Shown here: positions 34,781 through 44,006 of the stretch, piece by piece | How the letters are laid out: every line of letters begins with the position of its first letter | How positions within the stretch are numbered: position 1 is the stretch's first letter | Assembly (NCBI RefSeq): GCF_011742165.1 | Contig: NZ_JAAQTO010000018.1 | Coordinates: 1-64,000, forward strand | Length of the DNA stretch: 64,000 nt | From: Billgrantia bachuensis | GTDB taxonomy: Bacteria; Pseudomonadota; Gammaproteobacteria; Pseudomonadales; Halomonadaceae | Reading direction: 5' to 3' | The notes under the pieces: generated by a model | The model's input: the letters and a program-made list of their open reading frames with translations, nothing else | What the model was told of the DNA's origin: nothing | The model's database searches: none | Position numbers and translations under genes: made by a program

Positions 34781-35800
34781 ATGACGGCGGTTCCCTTTTC
34801 CACACTGATGCATACCTTGGAACGCGTTCTGCAGCGCGTCGGACTGTCGAGTGCCGATGCACAACTCTGCGCCCGCATCCATACCGAGAGCACCTGGGAT
34901 GGCGTCGCCTCGCATGGCGTCGGTCGCATCGCTCGCTTCGTCGATTACGTTCGCCGCGGCTGGGTCGATCCCAGCGCCACGCTGGAACGGGTACACGCCT
35001 TGGGCGCGCTGGAGGTCCACGATGGCCACTTCGGCATTGGAGTTCGCAACGCCATGCAGGCCACCGAACGCGCCATGGCGCTGGCCGACGAGCACGGCAT
35101 GGGAGTCGTTGCCGTGCGTGACACCACCCACTGGATGCGCGGCGGTAGCTATGGCTGGCATGCCGTGGAGCGCGGCTATGCCGCGCTGATGTGGACCAAT
35201 ACGGAATCGTGCATGCCGGCCTGGGGCTCATCGCAGCAGAGCATCGGCAACAACCCGCTGGTGCTGGGCGTGCCGGGCGAGAGCCCGCTGGTGCTCGACA
35301 TGGCCATGTCGCAGTTCTCCTACGGCAAGCTCCAGACGCTGCGTCAACAAGGCAAGCAGCTCCCCGTCGACGGCGGCTTCGACGCTCAGGGCGAGCTGAC
35401 TCGGGAGCCCGCAGCGATCGAAGCCACGCGGCGTATTCTGCCCACCGGGTACTGGAAAGGCTCCGGCCTGGCCATCCTGCTCGATGCACTCGCGGCGTTG
35501 CTGGCCCAGGGCCGGCCCAGCCACGAGATCGACAAGCTGCAGCGGGGCAGCGGCACCGGCTGTTGCCAGGTCTTCATGCTCTTCGACCCCCGCCATATGG
35601 GCGGACACGAGTTCTGTCGCCACTTGGTGGAGGGCATCACCGCCCACCTGGCATCGGCCGCACCGGACGAGGGGGGCGCTCCCGTGCGCTGGCCGGGCAA
35701 GGCGACCGACGAGCAGAGGCGACGAGACAGGCATGCGCCTGATGCGGTCGTGGAGGTCGACGACGCGATCTGGAGCGAGATCCTCGCGCTCGAAGAGTGA
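34781..35800 (+). CDS. YiaK/DlgD-like 2,3-diketo-L-gulonate reductase (Ldh2/malate-lactate dehydrogenase family)
   Basis: A 339-residue NAD(P)-dependent oxidoreductase of the Ldh2 family. It most resembles E. coli YiaK: SFGIGN-like DGHFGIGVRNAM, DMAMSQFSYGKL, LPVDGGFDAQGELTREPAAIE, and RRILPTGYWKGSGLAILLD are near the family signatures. Catalytic His is expected in DTTHWMRGG. It would interconvert a 2-hydroxy and a 2-oxo acid. It opens the operon with the TTT transporter genes and is divergent from the ThDP enzyme, implying joint use of an imported sugar acid or hydroxy acid. Confidence 0.87.
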   Translation: MTAVPFSTLMHTLERVLQRVGLSSADAQLCARIHTESTWDGVASHGVGRIARFVDYVRRGWVDPSATLERVHALGALEVHDGHFGIGVRNAMQATERAMALADEHGMGVVAVRDTTHWMRGGSYGWHAVERGYAALMWTNTESCMPAWGSSQQSIGNNPLVLGVPGESPLVLDMAMSQFSYGKLQTLRQQGKQLPVDGGFDAQGELTREPAAIEATRRILPTGYWKGSGLAILLDALAALLAQGRPSHEIDKLQRGSGTGCCQVFMLFDPRHMGGHEFCRHLVEGITAHLASAAPDEGGAPVRWPGKATDEQRRRDRHAPDAVVEVDDAIWSEILALEE

Positions 35801-35923
35801 CGCCCCCTTCACGTAACAGGGATCACGCAACAGCAGTCATGCAGAGAGATGGATGGCGCCACATTGGACGCCGCCCCTGACGACAGCGAAACGACGACAC
35901 CCTAGAACAAGAGGAGTATCACT

Positions 35924-36895
35924 ATGCTCAAGAATGCCCTGGGTCTTGCCTGTGCCATGACGCTGGTGACCGCCACGGCCAACGCCGCGGAGGATTACCC
36001 GACCCGCGATATCCGCATGATCGTGCCATGGGGCGCCGGTGGCGGCACCGACGGCATCGTGCGCAAGATCACCGACCTGGCGGAAGAGCCGCTGTCCGGC
36101 ACCGTCTACGTCGAGAACATCGAAGGCGGCATGAGCGGCAATGGTCTGATCCAGCTGATCAACGCCAAGGCCGATGGCTATACCCTCGGTGCACTGACCT
36201 ACGACAGCGTCATCACCGTGCCGTGGCAGGACATGCTGCCGGGCTACAGCACCGAAGAGATGGACCTGATCGCGCGCATCACCAGCGAGCCCGACGCCAT
36301 CATCGTGCCGGCCGACTCGGAGTACGACAGCTTCGAGGCGCTGATCGAGGCGGCCAAGGCCGAGCCTGGCAACATTCGCGCCGGCATCCAGAACATGGGG
36401 GCGCGCACCCACCTGACGCTGCTCCAGCTGATGGATGCGACCGACGCCGACTTCAAGATCATCTCCTATCCGGGTGGCGCCGCCCCGCAGAAGGAAGCGC
36501 TGCTGAACGGCGAGATCGACCTTGCACTCACCAGCCTGGGCGATTTCGCCTCGCTCATCGAGGGCGGCGATGCACGTGGCCTGATCGAATTCACCGACGT
36601 GCAGAGCCAGTCGTTCCCGGACGTGCCGCCCGCCTCCGAACACGACCTGGACATCCAGATGGGCAGTTTCATCATCCTTGCTGCGCCGGCCGGTACGCCG
36701 GAACCGATCCTGGACGAGCTGGAAGCGGCCTACCAGCAAGCCTACGAGAGCGACGAATTCCAGGACTGGCTGGTCGACGTCGGGGTAACACCGAACTGGC
36801 TGGGACGCGATGAAGTCACGCAGTGGGTCGGCACCACGCAGGAGGAGATCTTCGCCACCATGGAGGAGCTCCAGGAGCAGGGCATCCTCGACTAG
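35924..36895 (+). CDS. TTT transporter substrate-binding protein (TctC/Bug family)
   Basis: A 323-residue periplasmic binding protein with a signal peptide (about 1-22, cleaved after NAA). Bug-family features are present: the YPTRDIRMIVPWGAGGGTDGIVRKI strand and a PGGAAPQKEALLNGEIDLALTSL segment. It would deliver a carboxylate to the TctA-TctB membrane complex encoded next. A GAGGAG ribosome-binding site precedes the ATG. Confidence 0.92.
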   Translation: MLKNALGLACAMTLVTATANAAEDYPTRDIRMIVPWGAGGGTDGIVRKITDLAEEPLSGTVYVENIEGGMSGNGLIQLINAKADGYTLGALTYDSVITVPWQDMLPGYSTEEMDLIARITSEPDAIIVPADSEYDSFEALIEAAKAEPGNIRAGIQNMGARTHLTLLQLMDATDADFKIISYPGGAAPQKEALLNGEIDLALTSLGDFASLIEGGDARGLIEFTDVQSQSFPDVPPASEHDLDIQMGSFIILAAPAGTPEPILDELEAAYQQAYESDEFQDWLVDVGVTPNWLGRDEVTQWVGTTQEEIFATMEELQEQGILD

Positions 36896-36998
36896 GCCAC
36901 TCCGACGCGTGCCTCGCGCTTCGCGCCAAACCAGGAATGTCGCCCCCGCCGTGCCTCCGCGCGGCGGGGCTATGCCCACAGCCAGGAGAGGTGAAACC

Positions 36999-37526
36999 TT
37001 GAAGCTCCCCCACGCGTTCAGCGGAAAGTGGATCGTGCCCGCTCTGCTGCTGGCGGTCACCACGATCTATCTCGTGGAAGCCCTGCAGATGATGCCGCCG
37101 ATCAAGAGCGGCGACATTACGGCATCGTTCTTCCCGGTCGTGCTCGCCGTGATCATGTACCTCTCGATCGGCATCGTGATCTGGCAGGGACGCAGCGGAA
37201 GCGGCAAGACCGCAACGGTCGACACGCCCCTTCCCGCAGCGGCCGAGACGCAAGCCGAAGCCGGAGTGCCGGCCCTCAATCGCTTCGGCGCGCTGTGGGT
37301 CACCCTGGCGACCGGTGTGTACATCGGCGTCTTCTCGATCATCGGCTACAGCGTCTCCACGTTCCTCTACGTACTGCTGCTGACGTTCCTGTTCGGCAAT
37401 CCCCGCCCCGGCAAGGGAGGTCGCGCCTGGATCGTGAAGATTAGCGCGGCCCTGCTCATCACCCTGCTCGGTTACGCCTTGTTCGAGCTTATTTTCCAGG
37501 TTCGCTTGCCCACGCTAGGGACGTAA
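36999..37526 (+). CDS. TTT transporter small membrane subunit (TctB)
   Basis: A 175-residue TctB-like protein with four hydrophobic segments (about 11-29, 38-57, 93-117, 137-160). No ATG is well placed; a TTG at 36999 preceded by AGGAGAGGTGAAACC gives the best ribosome-binding context (MKLPHAFSGKW), while an in-frame ATG at 36972 would add nine residues. It lies between tctC- and tctA-like genes in the usual order. Confidence 0.85.
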   Translation: MKLPHAFSGKWIVPALLLAVTTIYLVEALQMMPPIKSGDITASFFPVVLAVIMYLSIGIVIWQGRSGSGKTATVDTPLPAAAETQAEAGVPALNRFGALWVTLATGVYIGVFSIIGYSVSTFLYVLLLTFLFGNPRPGKGGRAWIVKISAALLITLLGYALFELIFQVRLPTLGT

Positions 37527-37531
37527 CGGTC

Positions 37532-39058
37532 ATGGATTACTTCAGAGAACTACTCAACGGATTCGCCACCCTGCTACAGCCCGAGGTGTTCGCCTACATG
37601 GTGGGCGGCTACCTGATCGGTACCTTCTTCGGCGCCGTACCGGGGTTGACCTCGATGCTGGCCATCGCCCTGCTGTTGCCGCTGACCTACAGCCTCGATG
37701 TGACCTCGGCGCTCGTGGCCTGCGCCAGCATCTTCATGGCGGGCATGTGTAGCGGCAGCATCACCGCCACCACGATCAACATCCCCGGCGCCCCGGCCTC
37801 GATGATGACCGCGATCGAGGGCTATCCGATGCAGCAGCGCGGCGAGGGGGCCAAGGCGCTGGGGCATGCAGCGCTGGCCTCCATGATCGGCGGCGCCCTG
37901 GGCGCCGTCCTGCTGATGGTGGTCGCGCCCATGGCGGCCGAGGCCGCACTGCTGATCCGTACGCCGGGGAAATTTTCGTTGATCGCCTTCGCGCTGATCG
38001 TCATCGTCATTTCCCAACGCGACTCCATCCCCAAGGGGCTGGTCGCCACGACACTTGGCGTCATGGTCGCTACGGTGGGTATCGATGTGATGCAACCCGT
38101 GCCACGCTTCACCTTCGGCACCAGCACGCTGATGCAGGGCATCGACATCATGCCCCTGGTCATCGGCGGCTTCGCCATCAGCGAGCTATTGGTGCAGGCG
38201 CGCAAGGGCGGGCGGCGTACCGTCGATGCCGATACCGTCAAGGCCGAAAGGATTCGCCGCCGGGATTTCATCCCGCCGCTCAGCGAAGTGCGCGAGATCG
38301 GCGTCTACCGCTATATCAAGTCCGCCGTCATCGGCTACGCCATCGGCGTCCTGCCCGGTGCGGGCGGCTCGATGGCCGCTTTCGTCTCCTACGCCGAAGC
38401 CATGCGCAGCTCCAAACATCCCGAGCGCTACGGCAAGGGCTCATGCGAGGGCATCGCCGCGGCCGAAGGGGCCAACAACTCGATGTGCAGCGGCGCCTTC
38501 GTGCCGATGCTCTCGTTCGGCATCCCCGGCGACCCCACCACGGCCATCGTGCTCGGGGTGCTGGTGATCAACGGCCTGCAGCCGGGCCCCCAGTTCCTCG
38601 ATACCCAGCTGCATCTGGTGGCACCGATGTTCGCGGCCCTGCTCGTCAGCGCCCTGGTGCTCGTGCCGCTGACGCTCTATCTGCTGGGCCCCTACTTCGT
38701 GCGCATCGTGTCGATTCGACGCGACGTGCTGTACTCCAGCATCGCCGTTATCGCACTGGTCGGCAGCTACGTGGCGACCTACTCCACCTTCCAGATGGCG
38801 TTGGCGCTGGTGTTCGGCGTGCTGGCCTACGTCCTGCGCCAGCACAAGTACCCCATCGCCTGCCTGCTGCTCGGTTTCGTGCTGGGACCCAGTCTCGAGG
38901 AGTACTGCCGCCGGGCCCTGTCCATCAACGACGGCAACCCCATGGTCTTCCTCACCAGCCCCGACAGCCTTTTCTTCCTCTTGCTGACCGCTGTGTTCTA
39001 CTACTTCATGGTGGTTCGCAAGCCCAAGACACCGGTCATAAAAGGCGTCGCCAGCTGA
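37532..39058 (+). CDS. TTT transporter large membrane subunit (TctA)
   Basis: A 508-residue TctA with about twelve membrane segments and the family motifs GTFFGAVPGLTSMLAIALLLPLTY, GSITATTINIPGAPASMMTAIEGYPM, and GEGIAAAEGANNS/FGIPGDPTTAIVLG. It forms the translocation channel with TctB. It starts five bases after tctB. A terminator follows. Confidence 0.94.
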   Translation: MDYFRELLNGFATLLQPEVFAYMVGGYLIGTFFGAVPGLTSMLAIALLLPLTYSLDVTSALVACASIFMAGMCSGSITATTINIPGAPASMMTAIEGYPMQQRGEGAKALGHAALASMIGGALGAVLLMVVAPMAAEAALLIRTPGKFSLIAFALIVIVISQRDSIPKGLVATTLGVMVATVGIDVMQPVPRFTFGTSTLMQGIDIMPLVIGGFAISELLVQARKGGRRTVDADTVKAERIRRRDFIPPLSEVREIGVYRYIKSAVIGYAIGVLPGAGGSMAAFVSYAEAMRSSKHPERYGKGSCEGIAAAEGANNSMCSGAFVPMLSFGIPGDPTTAIVLGVLVINGLQPGPQFLDTQLHLVAPMFAALLVSALVLVPLTLYLLGPYFVRIVSIRRDVLYSSIAVIALVGSYVATYSTFQMALALVFGVLAYVLRQHKYPIACLLLGFVLGPSLEEYCRRALSINDGNPMVFLTSPDSLFFLLLTAVFYYFMVVRKPKTPVIKGVAS

Positions 39059-39072
39059 CTGCCCCCTCCTTC

Positions 39073-39098
39073 AGCGCCGGCCCCCGGCGCTGTCTTGT
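39073..39098 (+). terminator. Terminator after TTT operon
   Basis: AGCGCCGG-CCC-CCGGCGCT, an 8-bp perfect stem followed by a T-rich stretch (GTCTTGTTTT), 15 bases past the tctA stop. Confidence 0.75.
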
Positions 39099-39137
39099 TT
39101 TCCGCCAGTGCTTTCTCCCGGCTCGGCCCGAGCGCTT

Positions 39138-39875
39138 CTAGCTCTCCAGGTAATTCCTGTAGAGATTCCACGAGCGGTTGAGATGCTGATACATGGTCTC
39201 CCTTGCCGCTTCCTCATCGCGGGACAGGATGGCTTCGAGGATATAGCCATGTTCCTCCTTGACCCGCCCGATGTAGCGCTCCGCAGCGGCCCGGTTGATG
39301 TCGACTGCCAGCAGCTTGGCACGCGGGATCATGCTCTGGCTGAGTTGAGCGTAGAGTTGCAGGAAAAAGGGATTCTTGGCGGCTTTGAAGATGGCGTAGT
39401 GGAACTCGTAATCCTCCACGCGTGCCTGGGATTTCTCGGCATGCGCCTTGATGAATGCGGCATGCTTGGCTTCCAGGTTGCGGCGGTCCTCCTCGTCGTA
39501 CCGCAAGGCGGCCAGCTCCGCTGCCGCCGGCTCCAGCGACAGCCGGAGCTCGAGCACATGCAGGATGTCCTCGATCGTGGTGGGGCTGATCCTCTCGGCC
39601 GGGCGAGCTTCGATGGCGGTGGCCCGCAGTACCGTCGTGCCGACTCCCCTCCGCGTCTCCACCAGACCCAGGGACTTCAGGTGGGTTACCGCCTCGCGAA
39701 TCACTGTGCGGCTGACACCGAACGAGTCGCATAGGCGAGCCTCGGTCGGCAGCTTGTCGCCGACCTTTATTTCCCCTTTCAGAATCAGTGCTTCCAGCTT
39801 ATCGGCGACGTGAGTCGGGAGGCTTCCCTGCTTCGAGACCTTCTGAACGTTCAGATCCGAAATATCGATTGTCAT
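39138..39875 (-). CDS. GntR/FadR-family transcriptional regulator
   Basis: A 245-residue regulator with an N-terminal winged HTH (GDKLPTEARLCDSFGVSRTVIREAVTHLKSLGLVETRRGVGTTV) and a C-terminal all-helical FCD domain, in which DVLE-like Asp/His residues (ELRLSLEPAAAEL, DYEFHYAIFKAA) would bind a metal and a carboxylate ligand. It is convergent with the TTT operon. Short motifs at 34751 and 39981, and the palindrome at 34621, are candidate operators. It probably represses the catabolic locus. Confidence 0.9.
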   Translation of the reverse strand: MTIDISDLNVQKVSKQGSLPTHVADKLEALILKGEIKVGDKLPTEARLCDSFGVSRTVIREAVTHLKSLGLVETRRGVGTTVLRATAIEARPAERISPTTIEDILHVLELRLSLEPAAAELAALRYDEEDRRNLEAKHAAFIKAHAEKSQARVEDYEFHYAIFKAAKNPFFLQLYAQLSQSMIPRAKLLAVDINRAAAERYIGRVKEEHGYILEAILSRDEEAARETMYQHLNRSWNLYRNYLES

Positions 39876-39980
39876 ATGGCTACCCTGAGCAATGGACTCC
39901 TCTTTTCTTCATCCCTTTTACTTCATACTACGCCAGCTTGAGCGCCAGCATGAGTCGAGCGTATCGTTCGCCGAATAATT

Positions 39981-39994
39981 AGTCATACATCATA
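39981..39994 (-). promoter_or_regulatory. Candidate operator/promoter motif, gntR side
   Basis: Identical over 14 bases (inverted) to the motif ahead of the YiaK-like gene. On the minus strand it reads TATGATGTATGACT, with a -10-like TATGAT, 106 bases upstream of the GntR gene start. Autoregulation is plausible. Confidence 0.55.
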
Positions 39995-40070
39995 TTATTT
40001 TCTGCACCACCATGCCACGCCCCTCGAGGCGAACGGATAACATCTCACTCATCTTCTTGAAGGAGCCCCC

Positions 40071-41015
40071 ATGTTCAGCCAGCGCGCCCTTGCCTATCTC
40101 AACGAAGTGATTCGGCAGGGCTCGCTGCGCCGAGCTGCCGCCCGGCTCGGCGTGGACGCTTCGGCCATCAGTCGTCAGCTCAAAGCACTGGAGGAAGACC
40201 TCGGCGTCAGGCTGTGCGAGCGCCACGGGGGCGGCATGCGCCCCACCGAGGCGGGACGCCTGCTGGTCAAGCATTTCCATGCCCAGCGCTCCGCCCAAGA
40301 AGCCGTGCTGTCGCAGTTGATGGCCATCCAGGGCCTGGCCCGCGGCGAGGTCCGCATTGCCGTGGGCGAAGGCTTCATCGCCGATCTGATTACGGCGCCG
40401 CTCGGGGCCTTCATGTCCGCCTTCGCCGGGATCGACGTGGAGATCCGTATGGCCGGCGTCAACGAGGCGATGTCGCTGCTCAAGGACATGGAGGTCGACC
40501 TGGCGCTGCTCTATGCGCCACCCGTCGACCCCCTGATCCTTGCTCATGTGGAAACCCGCCAGCCGCTGGACTTGATCGTGCCGCCGGGTCACGCCTTGGC
40601 CGAATTGACCCGGCCGGTTCGCCTGCGTGACCTGGAAGGGGCGCCGCTGGCACTGATGGACAACCCCTTCGGCATGCGCCAGATGGTCAACATGGTGGCC
40701 CATCAGGAGCGCGTGCATCTCGACGCCCGCCTGCACACCAATTCCGTGGCGGTGCTGAAGAATTTCGTGCGCTCCGGCATCGGCGTGACCTTTATGCCCG
40801 AGCTGACCGTAAGCGACGAGATCCAGCGCGGCGAGATTCTTGCCCTGCCCATGGCCTATCCGATCATGAACGGCGCCAGGGCACAGATCGTCAGCCTCGA
40901 GGGCCGCGAGCTCACCGTGGCGGCCAAGGCCTGCGTCGAACACCTGCACCAGGGCATGCGATTCTTTCGGGGCGATGCGCCGAGGCTGGCCCGGAACCAG
41001 CACGCGTTGCCTTAA
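40071..41015 (+). CDS. LysR-family transcriptional regulator
   Basis: A 314-residue LysR regulator: N-terminal HTH (FSQRALAYLNEVIRQGSLRRAAARLGVDASAISRQLKALEEDLGVRLCER) and a periplasmic-binding-like effector domain (GEVRIAVGEGFIADLI; FVRSGIGVTFMPELTV). AAGGAG precedes the ATG. It is immediately upstream of, and co-oriented with, a TRAP transporter operon, which it most likely controls. Confidence 0.92.
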   Translation: MFSQRALAYLNEVIRQGSLRRAAARLGVDASAISRQLKALEEDLGVRLCERHGGGMRPTEAGRLLVKHFHAQRSAQEAVLSQLMAIQGLARGEVRIAVGEGFIADLITAPLGAFMSAFAGIDVEIRMAGVNEAMSLLKDMEVDLALLYAPPVDPLILAHVETRQPLDLIVPPGHALAELTRPVRLRDLEGAPLALMDNPFGMRQMVNMVAHQERVHLDARLHTNSVAVLKNFVRSGIGVTFMPELTVSDEIQRGEILALPMAYPIMNGARAQIVSLEGRELTVAAKACVEHLHQGMRFFRGDAPRLARNQHALP

Positions 41016-41133
41016 AGGCAACACTTGCGGTATTGCATAGTCAACGCCTCAATTTCTAGTCTGCTAATGGAATGCCTCGCTTCAGGGCGAAGCAGTGGCC
41101 TTTGCCCCGAACAACAACACAAGGAGAACAACC

Positions 41134-42177
41134 ATGAACCGCATCTTTCCCTCTGCGCTCAAGGGATTTGCCTCCGTCGGCCTTGTGGCTGGTGCCTTGG
41201 TGGCTGGCTCCACCCAGGCGGCCGCGGCCACCAGCATCAATCTCAGCTACAACGGCGCCCCCGACCCGGACAAAAATGCCGTTCACGTCTTCGCTACCAA
41301 CCTCAAGGAGTTGGTCGAGGAAAAGACGGACGGCGAACTCGTGCTCGAACTCTATCCCAACAGCATGCTCGGCGAGGAAGAGGATCGCATGGAGCAGACC
41401 ATGAACACGCCGACCCTCAACGTGGCCTCGTTCGCCGGCGTGTCGCCCCTGGTCGAAGAGATTTTCGTCAGCGCCATTCCCTTCCTGTTCGCGGATTTCG
41501 AGGCGGCACGCACCTTCTTCGACGAGGGCGAGTACTGGAACGAGGTCGAAGCCGCCCTGCGCGAGCGGGCCGGGGTCGAGATGCTGGCCGTGGTGGAGGA
41601 GGGTGGCTTCCTCGCCTTTACCAACAACCAGAAGCCGATCACCCATCCCGACGACTTCGAGGGCCTGCGCTTCCGCGCCATGGACCCGAGTCAGGTGGCG
41701 CTCTACGAGTCCTTCGGCGCCTCGGGCACGCCGATTCCCTGGACGGAAGTCTACATGGCCCTGCGCACCGGCGTCGCCGACGGCCAGATGAACCCGCCGA
41801 TGTACATCATCCTGGGCAGCCTCTACGAGGTGCAGGACTATCTCACCCTGGCCAACATCCAGTATTCCAATCAGTTCCTGGTGGGCAACGCCGAGATGAT
41901 GGAGGGTTGGGACGATGTCACCCGCGAGGCCTTCCTCGACGCCGTGGCCGAGGCCAACCGCAACGCCCGCGAGCACAACGAGGCGAAGGTGGAGGAGCGC
42001 ATCGCCTTCCTCGAAGAGCAGGGCATGGAAGTGATTCGCCCCTCCGAGGACGATATCGCCGCCTTCCGTAACGTGGGCCAGCCGGCCTACCTGGAGTGGC
42101 TGCGCGAGCGTGGCATCGACCAGCGCTGGGTCGACCTGGCGCTGGAGGATGCCGGCATGACCGAGCTGCTCGACTGA
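41134..42177 (+). CDS. TRAP transporter substrate-binding protein (DctP family)
   Basis: A 347-residue periplasmic DctP protein. A signal peptide (about 1-30, ending TQAAAA) is followed by SINLSYNGAPDPDKNAVHVFATNLKELVEEKT. The characteristic GLRFRAMDPSQVALYESFGASGTPIPWTEVYMALRTGVADGQ region, including the ligand-binding Arg, is present. The ATG at 41134 follows AAGGAG; upstream in-frame codons to 41095 lack support. It is the first gene of a dctPQM operon. Confidence 0.93.
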   Translation: MNRIFPSALKGFASVGLVAGALVAGSTQAAAATSINLSYNGAPDPDKNAVHVFATNLKELVEEKTDGELVLELYPNSMLGEEEDRMEQTMNTPTLNVASFAGVSPLVEEIFVSAIPFLFADFEAARTFFDEGEYWNEVEAALRERAGVEMLAVVEEGGFLAFTNNQKPITHPDDFEGLRFRAMDPSQVALYESFGASGTPIPWTEVYMALRTGVADGQMNPPMYIILGSLYEVQDYLTLANIQYSNQFLVGNAEMMEGWDDVTREAFLDAVAEANRNAREHNEAKVEERIAFLEEQGMEVIRPSEDDIAAFRNVGQPAYLEWLRERGIDQRWVDLALEDAGMTELLD

Positions 42178-42235
42178 ACCCACCCTGCAATGTCGCGAGG
42201 GCCACCCGGCCCTCGCCGTGACGGCCGGAGTTTCC

Positions 42236-42727
42236 ATGCCTTCGCTTCGCCAACGCGTGCTGGCCGTGAGCCGGACACTCACACTGACGCTTGCGGCCAC
42301 GCTGCTGCTGATCAACCTGGCGGCCATTCTCTACGGCGTCTTCATGCGCTACCTGGCCGGTGGGGCGCCGATCTGGACCGATGAACTCGCACGCTTCCTG
42401 ATCATCGCCACGGTGATGCTCGCCGCCGGTGCCGTGTGGATCGAGGGAGGGCATATGCGCGTGGCGCTGATCGAGAGTCTGCTGCCGCGCGGCCTGGCGC
42501 GCGCACTCAACGTCTATCAATGGCTGTTGACGCTGATCCTGGCCCTGGGCGGCGCCTGGTTCAGCCACCGCTATGCCCTGTCGGTGGGCATGTTCACCAC
42601 CTCGGGGCTCGGCGTCAGCCGCACGGTACCGCTGATGTCGTTACCGCTGGGCTTCGCCCTGCTCGCCTGGCATGCCCTGTGGTACGGACCGGCACCGCTG
42701 CCGACGATCACCGAGGAGGCCGCATGA
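42236..42727 (+). CDS. TRAP transporter small permease (DctQ family)
   Basis: A 163-residue protein with four membrane segments and the DctQ signature FMRYLAGGAPIWTDELARFL...GGHMRVALIESLL. The ATG at 42236 has GGAG six bases upstream and is preferred to a GTG six codons earlier. It overlaps the large permease by four bases. Confidence 0.9.
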   Translation: MPSLRQRVLAVSRTLTLTLAATLLLINLAAILYGVFMRYLAGGAPIWTDELARFLIIATVMLAAGAVWIEGGHMRVALIESLLPRGLARALNVYQWLLTLILALGGAWFSHRYALSVGMFTTSGLGVSRTVPLMSLPLGFALLAWHALWYGPAPLPTITEEAA

Positions 42728-44001
42728 TCCTCACCATGCTGGCGGTTTTCCTCGCCCATGTGCTGCTCGGCCTGCCGCTGTTCCTCGCCCTGCTCACCAC
42801 CGCCGTGGTCGGCTTTCTGTTCGTCGACCCGGGAATGATCCCACGCATGCTGCCGCAGCAGTTCTTCGGCGGTATCAACGTCTTCTCGCTGATGGCCATT
42901 CCGCTGTTCATCATGGCAGGCAACCTGATGAACGCCAGCGGACTCACCGAGCGGCTGATGGGCCTGGCACGCCTGCTGGTCGGTCACCTGCGCGGCGGCC
43001 TGGGCCACGTCAACGTGGTTTCCAGCGTATTCTTCGCCGGGGTCAACGGTTCCGCCGTGGCCGATACCTCGGCGCTGGGCTCGCTGCTGGTGCCGGCCAT
43101 GCAGAAGGAGGGCTACACGCGCGCCTTCGCCGCCGGGCTCACTGCCGGCAGCTCGCTGATCGGGCCAATCATCCCGCCCAGCATCTTCATGATCCTGTAT
43201 GCCTCGCTGACCAACACCTCGGTAGGCGATCTGTTCCTCGCCGGCGTGATACCGGGGCTGCTGCTGGGCCTCGCCTTCATGGGCATGAACGCCTGGCATG
43301 CCTGGCGCCACGGGTTGCCCAAGCGCGGCGGCCTGCCGCGGCTCGGCGAGCTGGGCCTCGCGGCCCTGACCGCCCTTCCCGCCTTGATCGCCCCATTCAT
43401 CATCGTCGCGGGCATCGTGCTCGGCTTCGTCACGCCGACCGAGTCCGGCGCGCTGACGGCGCTCTATGTCGCCCTGTGCGGTATTCTGCTCGGCGGGCTG
43501 CGCCTGCAAGATTTTTGGCGGGCACTGCTGGACACCGCCCGGCTCACCTCGGCGATCTTCTTGATCATGGCGGCCTCGGCCACCATCAGCTGGCTGCTCT
43601 CCTACGCCCAGGTGCCGGCCCAGTTCGTTTCGCTGCTCTCGCCCTACATCGACAACGCCGTGCTGATCCTGCTGCTGCTCAGCGCCATCACCTTCGTGAC
43701 CGGCATGTTCATGGAGGAGGTGTCGGCGCTGATGCTGCTGACGCCGATCTTCGCCCCGGTGGCGATGATGGCGGGCATCGACCCGGTGCACCTGGGAGTC
43801 GTCATCACGCTCAACATCACCATCGCCCTGATCACGCCGCCCATGGGCGCCTGCGTGTTCGTCGCCGCCGCCGTCAGCCGCATCGAGATCACCGCGCTGT
43901 TCCGCACCATCTGGCCTTTCGTGCTGACGGCGATCGGCGTACTGCTCCTGCTGATTCTCTTTCCGCAGCTGACGCTCTGGCTGCCCGCTGCCATTGGATA
44001 G
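42724..44001 (+). CDS. TRAP transporter large permease (DctM family)
   Basis: A 425-residue DctM channel subunit with about twelve membrane segments; GVNGSAVADTSALGSLLVPAM, GPIIPPSIFMILYA and PTESGALTALYV are family motifs. The ATG at 42724 overlaps the dctQ stop (ATGA), indicating translational coupling. The frame is open further upstream, but that part overlaps dctQ. Confidence 0.94.
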   Translation: MILTMLAVFLAHVLLGLPLFLALLTTAVVGFLFVDPGMIPRMLPQQFFGGINVFSLMAIPLFIMAGNLMNASGLTERLMGLARLLVGHLRGGLGHVNVVSSVFFAGVNGSAVADTSALGSLLVPAMQKEGYTRAFAAGLTAGSSLIGPIIPPSIFMILYASLTNTSVGDLFLAGVIPGLLLGLAFMGMNAWHAWRHGLPKRGGLPRLGELGLAALTALPALIAPFIIVAGIVLGFVTPTESGALTALYVALCGILLGGLRLQDFWRALLDTARLTSAIFLIMAASATISWLLSYAQVPAQFVSLLSPYIDNAVLILLLLSAITFVTGMFMEEVSALMLLTPIFAPVAMMAGIDPVHLGVVITLNITIALITPPMGACVFVAAAVSRIEITALFRTIWPFVLTAIGVLLLLILFPQLTLWLPAAIG

Positions 44002-44006
44002 CTTTC

